The notes beneath the pieces were generated by a model. It was given only the letters and a program-made list of their open reading frames with translations, was not told the origin of the DNA and searched no databases. From Entophlyctis helioformis (taxonomy: Eukaryota; Chytridiomycota; Chytridiomycetes; Chytridiales; Chytriomycetaceae): DNA of 64,000 bases. The position numbers and the translations under genes are program-made. Each line of letters starts with the position of its first letter. Position 1 is the first letter of the stretch. Location of the stretch: NCBI GenBank assembly GCA_025526915.1, contig JAHLKH010000128.1:1-64000 (forward strand), in the 5' to 3' direction. This document shows positions 18,929-30,276 of the stretch, piece after piece.

Positions 18929-21662
18929 ATGGGACGCCAGCACAACAACAAAAAGGGCCGTGGCGGGCAGCGCTCAAACCCCATCCTACCTACGGCCGCT
19001 GCTGCTGCTGCTTCGGCTGCGTCTACTGCACCTGATGCACCTGCTGCACCGGCCGCCGATCAGGCCAAGCCCGCCGGCGCACTCCCCGTGCTCGGCAAGG
19101 TGCGTGCTTCAACTCACAGTCCCATGGGCGTCGCTCTGGCCCGCTGACCTGCCCGCCTGCCCACTGACCCGCCTGCCCGCTGACCTGTCCGGCGCTGCAG
19201 CTCAAGTCGGCCGACCCCTCGGAGCGCGCTTGGGCCGCCACGACGCTGTCGCACTTTGTGCAGGACGCCGCCCTGCGCAAGCAGCTGCTGTCGGCCAACC
19301 TGTTTGGCCTCCTCTTCCCGCTGCTGGCCGACACCCACGCCAATGTCGTGCTTGAGGTCCTTGGCACGCTGCACAACCTGCTCATTGCCGGCGGCGACGA
19401 CATGGCTGCCGATCTCGTGCGGTCGGGCCTGTTGCCGCTGATGCTGGCATGCTTTGGCAACGTGAGTGTCGCTGCGTGTGTCTGTGTATGTGTGTCTGTG
19501 TGTGCTCATGCTGTTCATGCTGTTGCATCCCATAGGTGGCTGCCCAGGTGCACAGGGCGATCGCAGACGGCGGGCACAGCGCTGCGGCCGCACCACGCCC
19601 CGTGCGGGCAACGCCGCGGAGTGCGCCCATGTCGATGGAGATGGAGGACGGGTCCGTGGTCAAGAGCGACGAGGACGACGACAAGGTGTCGCCGTTTGCG
19701 CTGGCCGAGCACGCGATGGGCGTGCTGTGGAGTCTCGGCGAGGGATCCAACGACGTCGTCAAGGCGCTGTCCATGGCGGACGTGGTGGCCTTTGCCATGG
19801 CCATGCTCGATCCGGCGCATGCGGCGCTCGTGCCTCTGTCGCTCGTCGTCGTGTCCGGTGCGTCCTCTCGCCACCCACCGTCTGTCATGCTTGCCGCTCG
19901 TCGTGTTGCCGCGTCTTGTGCACACGCTTGCTGACGCGCGGTGTCCGCCTGCCTGCAACCCACCAGGCCAGTTTCTCAACATGCTCACGGACAACAACCC
20001 CGAAGTGCATCCGTTCTTTGTGAGCACGCCTGCGTATGCCGAGTGTCTCATGTCCTACGTCACGGGAGGCATCCCCGGGTACGACGTGTGGGACGACAAC
20101 CGCCTGCAGGTGCCGATGCTCGCCGCATGCATCCTCGAGAACCTGCGTCTGGCGCTCATTGAGCTGTCCGACGTTGCGCGCACGACCGAGTTCTATAACG
20201 CGATCCTGGGTGCCGTGTCGCGTGTGCTGGACCTGGACATTGCGGCCCAGGTGGATGGCATTGTTGCTGCCGGTGCGGCCGTCGATGCTGTGAGTGCACC
20301 GAGGACGGCCAGTTGAACCCCTCTGGTTGTCACCGATCCTAACGCGTGTGTTGCAGATCGAGGCGAGCCAGGCGGCCAAGGCAGCTGCTCAGGGCGGCGA
20401 GTCGTTTGACGGAATCGGCATTGTCGAGAACAAGGACTCGGTAAACTTCTTGTCTGGGACTGCAGTTGGGCCTCTGCCGCGTGTGCACGGACTGACTCTG
20501 GGCACGTTGACAGCAACGCATCAAGCTGTTTTCGTCGCAGCTCGAGACGGTCCAGCTGGGTCTGGAGATCCTCACCAACATCTACTCCGAGGACATGCAG
20601 GACGGTGGCGAGCCGTGGCAGGACGCCGATGCCGACGACGACGAGGACGAGGATGGCGAGGCAGGCGCAGACGACCTTGACGACGAAATGTTTGAAGACA
20701 TGGGCATGGTCGCCGGCGACGAGTCGGGGAACCCCACCGGCGCGTCCGAGTCGCCAGACCACCACGTCGCGTCGCTCTCGGCGGCCCTCTTTGCCCCGCC
20801 CACCACCATTTTCCCCAAGCTCGTGCGCTTTGCAACGCTGCATGTGCCCACTCGTCCAGCGCCTGGTGCATCTGCCGCGCTCGACGCGGTTGCCCATGTG
20901 CGCACCGTCCAGACGCGCGCCGTGGCGTGCATCTCGAACATGGCGCTGGTCGGCTACCTCGGCGAGTGGAGCGTCCAGCGTGCCGGCGAGTTTGTCGAGC
21001 TGTGGGACCGCCTGTTTGCCTTTGTGGTCGCGGCATCGAGTTCGTCGACCACCAAGGCCGATCTCGAGTCCCTCGAAGGCACGATGGCGCTGTTGTGGTC
21101 GCTGACCAACATGGTCACCGGCAAGACGTCTCCCCGCCTTGTGAGTCACTTATGCACCGCTGCTCCGTCTGGCGTGGTTTCTGCTGTTGGCGTCCTGGCA
21201 CTTACTCTTGTTTTTGTTGTTGGCGACAGGCGCCAAGAGACGATGTTGTGCAATGGCTTCTCCAGGCGATCCAGCCCACGTCCGGTGCACCCGCACCTCT
21301 GCGGGCCAAGCCGTCGGCATCCTCTCCTACTTTGCGCGTCTGCAAGGCTCCATTGCCGTCAACCAAGCAATCGGCTCGCGCTCATGGCACGCCTCGCATC
21401 CACGCCCACCGAGGACGCCGCCGTGCTCTGCGAGGTGCTCAACGCGCTCTACGACATCTACGCCGACGCCGCGTTCGACTATGACGCACCCGTGTTTGTC
21501 GCTGGCGGCTTCCTCGCGCACTTGCAGACCGCCTACCCGGCTGTGCGGTCGCGCTTCCGTGGCATCGATAAGCGCCGCGACCGTGCACTGCGCGACCGTG
21601 CCGACGAGATGCTCCTCAACCTGCGTGCGTTTATCACATACAAGGCCGGCGAGCGCAAATGA
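18929..21662 (+). CDS. SYO1: Symportin 1 (SYO1/HEATR3), 5S RNP import adaptor
   Basis: ARM/HEAT-repeat protein of about 731 residues. SYO1 co-imports ribosomal proteins uL18 (Rpl5) and uL5 (Rpl11) for 5S RNP assembly. Exons: 18929-19099, 19201-19461, 19536-19857, 19967-20289, 20357-20440, 20541-21140, 21230-21662. The basic MGRQHNNKKGRGGQRSNP start is followed by repeats (LLFPLLADTHANVVLEVLGT, LHNLL, AMGVLWSLGEGSND). A long acidic loop (DADADDDEDEDGEAGADDLD) sits in the middle, as in SYO1, and the C-terminus NLRAFITYK is family-like. In the last exon the reading frame drops one base near 21,305 and another near 21,377, both inside conserved repeats; adding two bases restores a whole-codon total. 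The gene is probably intact. Confidence 0.75.
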
Positions 21663-21832
21663 TGTGCGCTGTAGCGTGTGTGTGCGTTGTCGTGCGTATG
21701 TATGTGTATGGGTGGCTCTCCCCCTGTCGCTGGCAGGGGTATCCTGTCCAAGTGGATGCAAGGTTGCCAAGACTTTTTTTATTAAAATGGCATGAGGGAT
21801 GAACGAAAGCGGTGTTTGTAGGATATCCATGC

Positions 21833-23527
21833 TCACGGGTCGAGATGTGTGCTGGATGTGGACGAGGCGGCCTTGAGACGCCGCAAGAGATCGGCATCAA
21901 ACCGCTGGGTGTCGTCGTCGCTCTGTGGCTCGGGGCTTGGCTGCTTGCTTCTGCTGCTGCGTATACTGCCGTCCCGTCCCTGCTGTGATTGATTTGTCTG
22001 CTGTGTCTGCTGTAGAGTGTCTTGGTCGAGCTGGGCGAGCAGACCCGACGACGACGACGTGAGCCGTGTGCGCGAATCACGCGCAGTAGTCGAGTGCGCA
22101 TGTGTGGCAATCGAGGGCGGCTCGGCCTGCATGGCGTTGAGCGGATCGTTGAGTACGGCGGCCGGTCTGCCGCCACTCGCTGCAGCTGATTCCGCCAGCG
22201 TCTCTGCTTCTGCTGTGGATGGTTGGACGGGCTGCATGGGCTGCACTGCCTCGCTACCAGCGGACGGCAGAACAAAGGGTGCTGGTGCCGTGCCCATTGC
22301 ACCATCGTTGCGTCCAGATCCCATTACCAAGGTACCCGAGGCAGTGCGAAGCCGCTCGCCACCGCCAAGACCACTGCCGCCACCGCCAATATGCCGCACA
22401 TTCGACGCAGCCGCCGTGAGCCGAGAGATCTGCTCGTCCGTCATGAGTTGCGCGTCCGCCTCTGTCGGCCCAAACAGATCATCGTCGTCGTCCTCGTCGT
22501 CGTCGTACTGGAAGGCCGGGTACGTCCCGCCGTACGCGGGGCCACCCGCACCGCCCACCGCCGTTGCGCCGTAGAGCCCCGACATGGATCCCTGTGTCGG
22601 AAAGGCAGGCGAGCGCAGCATGCTCTGCAGCGCCGACGGCGGCAGGGATGTTGACACGGGCACGTACCCGCCACGCGAAAACGAGGCCGGCGGCGACATG
22701 CCGTTGCCATGGTGTCGGCCAGGCAACACACCGAGCCCGCTATTCGGTCGCAGACGGAACAACGACGCGAGGTTGTCCCAGAACACGGCTGACGGGTTGG
22801 CGAGTCGTGGGTGGCTTCTGTTGTTGTTGTTGTTGTTCCCTGCACCGAGAGCTCCAGACGGATCGTGTGCACTCTGGCGACGCGATGACGGGCCGAACGG
22901 GTAATATGATGCCTGCCCGCCGCCGCCGCCGGATGCGAGCGTGCCCAAGACACCCGGTCCGAATGCTGATGCCGATCCCGACCCGGAGCCAGGCCCCACC
23001 GCCGCCAGCGTCGACGAGGCCGCAGCTGTGCGCGCGTAAAAGGCGCCGCTCGCACCGGGCGAGTTGAGCAGGGTCTCAAACTCCAGGTCGTCGATCTCGT
23101 CGTAGTCGAACGTGGGCTGCACGCGCGGCCGAAGCCACGGACAGGCGAAGCAGAAGCAGCAAGCGGCGGCTGGCGTGGTGGTGCTCGCGTGCGCGGATGC
23201 CGAGACCGAGACCGAGGCGCCGTCTGCAGCGCCGTGCAGCGTGGGGAGGCCGGCAGATGGCGACGTGGCGGGCCGGCAGAAGCAGGGCCAGCAGCCGGCG
23301 GGCAGGCCGCAGCACAGACAGGCGCAGCAGTCGGTGCAGGAGCACGAGGCGCCGTTGCGGCAGCAGGCCCACGAGCGGCCCTCGGGCGGGTCGACGAGCA
23401 CGGGGCCGATGGACTCGGTTGACGACTGCGCAGATGCCGCGGATGCCGTCGACATGGGCGCCATGCCGGGCGGCTGCGCCTGCAGCAGCGGCTGCCGTTG
23501 TTGTTGCCGTTCTCGCTCGCTGCTCAT
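21833..23527 (-). CDS. Unrecognised disordered protein with a Cys-rich segment
   Basis: Single-exon protein of 564 residues. Residues about 50-85 contain a dense Cys block with RSWACCRNGASCSC and GLPAGCWPCFC, and a second smaller Cys group (AAACCFCFACPW) at about 125-136. Such blocks resemble palmitoylated PLAC8-type or metal-binding segments, but no spacing clearly fits a known finger. The rest is low complexity (Gly, Ser, Ala) with acidic islands (FDYDEIDDLEFETLL; DDDEDDDDDLFGPTEADAQL). No function is assigned. It converges with SYO1 over a 170-bp spacer containing an attaaaa stretch. Confidence 0.55.
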   Translation of the reverse strand: MSSERERQQQRQPLLQAQPPGMAPMSTASAASAQSSTESIGPVLVDPPEGRSWACCRNGASCSCTDCCACLCCGLPAGCWPCFCRPATSPSAGLPTLHGAADGASVSVSASAHASTTTPAAACCFCFACPWLRPRVQPTFDYDEIDDLEFETLLNSPGASGAFYARTAAASSTLAAVGPGSGSGSASAFGPGVLGTLASGGGGGQASYYPFGPSSRRQSAHDPSGALGAGNNNNNNRSHPRLANPSAVFWDNLASLFRLRPNSGLGVLPGRHHGNGMSPPASFSRGGYVPVSTSLPPSALQSMLRSPAFPTQGSMSGLYGATAVGGAGGPAYGGTYPAFQYDDDEDDDDDLFGPTEADAQLMTDEQISRLTAAASNVRHIGGGGSGLGGGERLRTASGTLVMGSGRNDGAMGTAPAPFVLPSAGSEAVQPMQPVQPSTAEAETLAESAAASGGRPAAVLNDPLNAMQAEPPSIATHAHSTTARDSRTRLTSSSSGLLAQLDQDTLQQTQQTNQSQQGRDGSIRSSRSKQPSPEPQSDDDTQRFDADLLRRLKAASSTSSTHLDP

Positions 23528-23725
23528 GTGTTGGGCTGCTGCTGCTGCTTTGGGCTGCCTGATGCAAGTGCCGGAAACCCTTTCTCAAGCGCGGTGATGT
23601 GACGGCATTCAATGCGCGGTGGAACGGCGGCTGCAAGCCAGATGGACGCCAGATGGACGCCAGATGGACGCCAACACGCACGATGCTTCAATCACAATAC
23701 AGGCATCATGCAGCGCATTGCAGCA

Positions 23726-25135
23726 CTATGCGGCAAACGACGGGTCGCCCTGGATGTTCTCGAGCTTGGCGGCGTGGCCGTGGTACACCTTGCGCGACTC
23801 CTTGAACGCGCGGATGAACTCGTCCTCGGTGAGCTTGCCCTCCAGGAACGACTGCACCGACATCTCCGACATGCTCTCGCTCGTCTGCACCAGCTCCTTG
23901 AGCATGCTCGTGATGTGCCCCGCCCCGAACCGCGCCAGCTCGCGCTTCTGCGCCACCATCAGCTCGTCCAGCATGCGGCGCTGCGTTGCGTGCGTTTCCT
24001 GCAGCGCCTGGATGCGCTGCCGCAGCTCGCGCAGCTCGTCTTCCTTGCTCAGCGTCCTCCCTGCCGCATAGCCGTCTGGTCAGCACACGCTACGCGCCAT
24101 GCCATTCCATACGGTGCACACGGCACACGGCATCTGGCCAGGCTCCACAAAACTCACGTGCAATGTCTGCGTTGCTCTTGGCCATGTCGTTCCGCACCGC
24201 CTTCATCTCGCGGATCTGTGTCAGCGTGTCCACAAAGTCGTCCAGACTCGGCTCGTCGTCCAGCAGCCGGTTGATCTCCTCAAGCCTGGCCACACACAGA
24301 CGACCGACTCGTGTTAGTGGGCAGACACGACAGTCTACGACAGTCCACGACGAGCCAAACGACCTACGTCTTGGCGTCCAGAGCAGGAAACAAGTTGTCG
24401 ACTGCGTCGTTGCCTGATGCGCTGGCCGATCCGCTTGCAGGCGTCGTGTTGAACAGTGGGTACTGTGCACCAAACGAGGCGGGCATCGCAGATCCCACGG
24501 CAGCCTGCTGCTGAGATCCTGCCAAGCCAGCCTGTGCAGACAGCGGGATGGGCGGGGGCGGTCGCTTGGGCATCTCTGCACTGCACGTGCGCATCCCCAC
24601 CACCACAACGACGACGACGGCCGGCTGGTCAGTTCAGTTCAGTCCTGTTCGGTCACGGCCACGGCCACACCACGCCGCGCCACACAAGGCTACACAAGGC
24701 CACATTGAACGCAGCGGCCGCGACGGCAACAGCGACGGCAACGAAAGCGCACCTTCTGAGCGGCGGCCGCAGCGTGAGCTCGGTGACAATGTCCTTGACG
24801 ACCCTGCCCAGCGACACATGCTGGTTCCACGACGCCAGCCGCACATGGCCGACGACCTGGCCCTGCGGGTCGATCCACGGGTGCCTGCACACGGGCGTGA
24901 TGAACAGCGTCGGTGCGATGTCGGGAAAGGCCGGCGGCAGCACGAGCGTGAGCACGAGCGGCGGCTGCTGGGCCTGCTGGGCCTGCTGGCCGTGCTGGCC
25001 GTGCTGGCCGTGCTGGTCCACCGTGGCCGAGGGCAGCACGACCTCAAACTGCGAGTCTGCGACCACCTGGCGGTACACCAGGTGGTGTGCTGCAAGCGAC
25101 GCTATCTGCTTCCTCCGTCTGTGCGGTTGTTGCAT
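23726..25135 (-). CDS. VPS37: ESCRT-I subunit VPS37, VPS37A-type with UEV-like N-terminus
   Basis: Component of ESCRT-I in endosomal cargo sorting. Exons 25135-24753, 24580-24368, 24285-24158 and 24060-23726 close exactly to 352 residues. The N-terminal 125 residues resemble a catalytically dead E2 variant (UEV): PPLVLTLVLPPAFPDIAPTL, then CRHPWIDPQGQVVGHVRLAS and SLGRVVKDIVTEL. No active-site Cys is seen. A Pro-rich linker (PKRPPPPIPLS) follows, then the Mod(r) coiled coil (LLDDEPSLDDFVDTLTQIRE; LRELRQRIQALQ) and FLEGKLTEDEFIRAFKESRK with YHGHAAKLENI at the end. That order is that of human VPS37A rather than yeast Vps37. Confidence 0.82.
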
Positions 25136-25374
25136 GTTGCATGTTGCATGTCGTATGTCGTTGCATGTCGTATGTTATATGTCGTATGTCGTTGCAGGTT
25201 GCATGCCGGTCAGCACAGGACAGCGCAGGACAGCCAGCACAGGACACCCACAGCTCGTGAAGCGGCGCCGTCGAATCCATGTGAGTGTGAGGATTTGAGA
25301 TGAAGATTTTTGCGCTTTTCGGTTTGGAGTTTCCCTGATTGCCCGCAACAACCTGCAACCGCCCGCAACCGGCC
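25136..25374. promoter_or_regulatory. Bidirectional spacer with tgttgcatg/gtcgtatg repeats
   Basis: 239-bp spacer between the divergent VPS37 and makorin starts. Imperfect repeats of gttgcatgt and gtcgtatgt occupy 25133-25207. Confidence 0.5.
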
Positions 25375-27098
25375 ATGTCGCAGCACCGGGGCTCGCACAA
25401 CAGCAACACCCGCGTGGGCGGCTTCCGCGTGGTCGCCACCAGCGCCGCCCCGCAGACGGCCCCTGCTGCCGGTCCGAGCACGCCTGCGTCGTCTGCAGCA
25501 GCCTCGCGGCCGCTGTGCCGCTTCTTCTCGGCGCCGGGCGGCTGCCACCGCGGCACGGCCTGCAGGTGCGTCTGGCTGCTGTGGTTGTGGTCGCTGCTGT
25601 GGTCGCTGTTGTGGTGCCTGTGCTGCCGGCCACATACACATACCGCATACGGCAGACATATGACGCACACACTCTTGGCACACACACTCTTGGCACACAC
25701 ACACGGCAGACGCTCACGCCCTTGCCCTTGCCTGCTGCCAGATTTGTGCACGCGGCCCCGTCGGCAGCCGGCCAGCTGTCGTCTGCCTTTGGCCCGACGC
25801 TCTGCAAGTTCCACATGAAGGTGCGTGTCCGTGTGTGCCTTGCTCTTCTTGCCTTGCTCTGCCTGTCTGCTGCCTGCCTGCATTCATTCATGCAGCCAAC
25901 GAACCAACCAACCGCATGCGCGTGCGGCCCCAATCATCACCAACTGACTCGCACTCTCACGCTCTGGCACGCTCTGGCACGCCGCTCCAGGGCTCCTGCG
26001 CGCACGGCGCTTCGTGCCGCTACCTGCACGCCGGAGAGCCCGGCCAGGGCGGCAGCCTCACAAACCCCTTTGACAACATCCAGCGCGAGTCGCCCGCAAA
26101 GGCCAGCACGTCGGCCCCGCGCGTGGCCCCGCCACCGCCGCCACAGCCCGTGCCCGACTGCTCCATCTGCTTCGAGACGCCCACAAAGTTTGGCATTCTC
26201 GGTCAGTGCCTGCCTGCCTCACTTATCCGCCAGCTACGATGCCCGATGCACTGTGCGCTGACACGCCGCCCGTCGCGTAAAATCGCGCTCCCTGCCAACG
26301 TCGCCCAGTCAACTGCGACCACGTCTTTTGTCTCGACTGTCTGCGTGGCTGGCGCAACAAGGAAAACAAGGACGAGTCGCTGCTCGAGTCGGGCGCCATC
26401 CGCAACTGTCCCGTCTGCCGCACGCAGTCCAACTACATTGTGCCTGCAAACAAGTTTGTCAAGGCGGGCACCGAAAAGGACGAGCTCATTGCACGGTATC
26501 TCGAGAATCTGTCGCGCATCCCGTGCAAGCACTTTGAGCGTGCACGCACGGCCAATGCTCGCCTCACGTGTCCGTTTGGCAACGACTGCTTCTATGCGCA
26601 CAATGACGAGACGGGCAAGCGTATCATTGTTGAGCGTGTGACTCGCAGCAGCAACAGCAACAACAGAAGCAGAAACCACATCGACAACTTCATGCGGCGT
26701 ACCCGCCACCATGGGACGTTCAGATTGATTCCAGATCAGATTGATCCGGCCATGTCCGACTTCTTTGCTCGCATGTACGTGCTGGCATGCTCCTATCTCC
26801 GTGTCTATCGTGGCGTGGCGTGGCTGGATGTGGCGCGGCTTGACTGACCCATGCACGGACTTGGCACGACAGGGTACAGCAACTCCAGGTACACGACGAT
26901 CATGTTCACATGCTCGAGGGCTTTGACGACGATATGGACGACGAGCTGGACGACGGCGAGTGGGAGGACGAGTACGGCTACATCCACTATGGACACGACA
27001 ATGGCTCTGAATTCGGGGAATACGACGATGACGACGACTATGACGACGACGATGATGACGACGACTATGACGAGGACGATGACGAGGACGACTACTGA
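25375..27098 (+). CDS. MKRN: Makorin-type RING E3 ubiquitin ligase
   Basis: Predicted E3 ligase of 390 residues. Exons 25375-25565, 25742-25820, 25991-26201, 26309-26774 and 26873-27098 close exactly. Order of domains: C3H1 finger (LCRFFSAPGGCHRGTACR), second C3H1 (LCKFHMKGSCAHGASCRYLH), linker, C3HC4 RING (CSICFETPTKFGIL, NCDHVFCLDCLRGW, CPVCRTQSNYIVP), then the makorin-type C3H1 after the RING (IPCKHFERARTANARLTCPF, then CFYAH). The tail is highly acidic, with over 40 Asp/Glu in the last 75 residues. Makorins couple RNA binding to ubiquitination. One fewer finger than the vertebrate forms is visible. Confidence 0.88.
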
Positions 27099-27268
27099 TG
27101 AGCCTGTTACGGACTGCATGCCACACGGCCCAGCACCGGCGACGATCCACTCACGCACAGACGCCCCTCATCTTCCAATGCACACACTTTTTATCCAATC
27201 CATGCTTCTTCTATTGCAATGTTTCCTTTTTGTGTCTTTATTGTGATCGGTTTGCATGCATGCTCGAG

Positions 27269-30011
27269 TTATGCGGCATCTTTTGCAGCCGATGATGACG
27301 ACGACGACGATGACGGGACCAGAGCAACCACAACGACCTGGTTCTTGGCCTCTTTCATGCGCCACCAGCGTCCAAGACGGTGCTCCTGGCCCGTACCCAT
27401 GGCAAGATGAACGACCTTGGGCACGCCCTCGAACGCACGCTTGGCGCGCTCCTTGGCCTTGATGCGCGCCACCACCGCCGACGTCTCTGCAGCACCAAGC
27501 GACGCCGCATCCTCGCCACGCGTCAGGGTCTCGTTTGCAGCAGCCGTCGCAAGCGGCGCCTCGAAAAACGACAGCGAGTTGACAAAGCCCGTGACGGGGA
27601 TGCAGTTGAGCAGCGAAAACGACTTTTTCGTGTCCGAGATCTTCCAGAGCCGCACGTGGCCGTCCGCCGAGCCCGACGCAAACAGGTCAGAGAACGGCAC
27701 GCATGCGAGCGCCGTGATCCACGCGCAGCCGTCGGCACCGGCAGCACCGGCGGCCGTCGACGGGCTCTCGTGCCCATTGACCAGCACGCGGGCAGCAGGG
27801 CCGTGCGCCTTGAGACGCGTAAACAGGGGTTTCTTGCGCATGACGTTCCACAGCGACAGCGCGCCCGTGTCGGACCCGCTCACAAAATGGTCCTCGTCGA
27901 CCATGGCCACCACGTCAATGACATCGCCCGACATGGTCGCTTGCCGCTCCTTCTTCTTGTCCTTTTTGACGAGGCCGTCCATGACCACGAGGTCGTCCGT
28001 GACGGCAATGCCGCCGCCCGAGCGGAACACGAGCTGCGACTCTTCGACAATCTTCCAGAGACGGACGGTGCGGTCGCGCGAACCGGCCGTCACACAGCGC
28101 TCGCGCGATAGCGTGTCGATACTAAAGATCTTGTCCTGGTGTCCAAACCTAGCAAGGCAAAGATGAGGAGAAGATGGGGGGAGAGAGAGCAGTCAGTCTC
28201 TGGGCTGTGGATGGCAGGTGCACCAACCGTCTGGCTTACAGCGTCTCAATGTAGGCCAGCTCATCAACGTTCCACAGCTTGATGCTGCGGTCGTAGGATG
28301 CAGAGTACAGCTGGTTGGTGCCATGGCGGAACTTGAGGCCCTGTAAAGGACATCCGTCACGTGTGTGGGTACAGCAACTGGTAAGTCATGGCGCTGCTCG
28401 ATGCACTGCTCGATGCACTGCGAGGCCAAGCGGAGGGAGAAATGGACATACAGAAATGGCATCGCGATGCTGCTTGAATGAAGACAAGTGTGTGTTGTCG
28501 GCAACCGACCAAATGTGAATGATCTTGTCCAGACCGCCCGTTGCCTGCACGCCACAACCCAACAGAAGCAGACGCAGAAGCAGAGCAGTGTTAGCCCCGT
28601 GTGCACATGGACAAGAAGGAAAAGAGAATGCAAAAGCAAAGGAAGGGAATGTGCCAATGACGTAATTCTAAATGCATCATGGACAGGATGCATCTAGACT
28701 CAACGCCTGACGGACTCGAGCGAGTCCTTGATCTTGGAGACTGGGGCACGTTGCGTCCTGCGCAGGCCCGGACTAGCCAGGCGCGCTGGACACACGCCGA
28801 GGAACAACCCGCGCATTGCAGCCCAGAAAGGCTGCTGCAGAAGCGTTCTCTCGCACCCTCCGACAAGCAAGCAAGCATGGACGCCAAACGACAAGACACG
28901 ACAGGCAAGACACGTACCACAAACTTGCCGTCCGAGCTGACGTCGAGAGCAAGGATCTGGTCATGGTGGCCTGGCCCGTTCTTGATGGCCTTTCGGCCCA
29001 TTCGCGCAATCAGACGCTTGGTGGGCTTGAGGTTGCCATGCCTGACATGCACCTTGTGTCCGGTCCAAAAGTCCCACTTGACCATCGTCGCGTCCTTGGA
29101 AACAGAGTAGATGTACAGAGGCGGCCGTGACGCAGACGCATTCGCATTCGCAGACGCAGACGGAGCAGCAGGTGCTTGTGTGGATTGTGACGCAGCAAGG
29201 ATCTCGGCAATCGTTGCCGGTGCCGGTGCTGCAAACGCAACGCCGGTGATGGGCAGCTGGTGGCCTGTCTTGCCCGACTTGAACACCCGTGTGGACGACG
29301 CCAGATCCAGCGATGCGTACTTGTCGGCAATGAGGTGGAAGGCACGGCCGGTCGCCTCGAGCACGTCGTCTCGGAGTCTGTCTGCAATCAGGTCTCTGTC
29401 GATCTCTGCGGCATCCACCTCGCCGTCGTTCACCTCTGCACGACGCCGCACGCAAGCCGCACGCAAGCCGCAGCAGGCATCCAGCGAGTGTCAGCAGCAG
29501 GCCAGTGTGTGCACGTCCGCACGGCCGTGGAAACCACGACGGCACCAACAACAAAAAAGAAAAAGGACTCACGTTCGACCTCCTCGCGCACCTTGTCGAG
29601 GTACCGCTTGGCAAGCCGCAACCGCTTCTGTGCCGCCGTCTCCTTGCGCTCCTCCTCCTCGTCGTCTTCGTCGTCGTCGTCGTCCCGCCCAGCCGTCAAA
29701 TCCATGTCATCCACATTGCCGCCCTCGTCGCCGTCGTCGTCGCTCTCATTGTCATCATCGTCGTCGTCGTCGCCGTCCTGTTTTCTTCCACGACGGCCGG
29801 CCGGCGCAGCACCGTTGCGGGCCCGCTTGCTGCCCGCCGACGCTGCCGACGAGCCCGACGTCTTCTTGGCCACGGTCGCGCCGCGGCGGGCAGCGGCCAC
29901 GGCCTCGTACTGGCGCTTGCGCTGCTTGTTGGACAGCCGAGCGTCTGGGTCCACCATGCTCGCCACGGCCGCCGTTGCACCACCGCCAATGAAAAAGTCG
30001 TCGCCTGCCAT
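27269..30011 (-). CDS. RRP9: U3 snoRNP protein RRP9 (U3-55K), WD40
   Basis: Box C/D U3 snoRNA-binding WD40 protein of the small-subunit processome (nucleolus). Exons 30011-29573, 29435-28918, 28544-28452, 28340-28240 and 28148-27269 close to 676 residues. The N-terminus is a basic/acidic nucleolar-type segment followed by a conserved helix (KRLRLAKRYLDKVREE). Seven WD repeats follow, including SKDATMVKWDFWTG, GGLDKIIHIWSV, YDRSIKLWNVDEL, SRDRTVRLWKI, SDTGALSLWNV and SADGHVRLWKISD. The segment after the last blades (KAKERAKRAFEGVP, VVHLAMGTGQEHRLGRWWRM) is characteristic of RRP9. The C-terminus ends in poly-Ser. Confidence 0.87.
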
Positions 30012-30276
30012 TCTGTGGGCCAGTGCACCATGCAGGCCGGTGCGGGTCGGTGCGGGTCAGCGGCCTGCATGGACGAGCGGTGCACAGGCAGACGGCACGA
30101 GCACGCATGCGCACGCATGCCACCTACCTGGTGTGTGGTTGCGAGTGTTGAGTCGATCGGCGGCTCTGAGCAGAAATCGCCTGGATGGAATGCGAGTCAC
30201 GTGACACTCACGTGACGACAGCAGGCGGATGCCGTCGGGTGAGAGCGGCCGGTTGAGCGGTCGGCCACGAGCTGCG

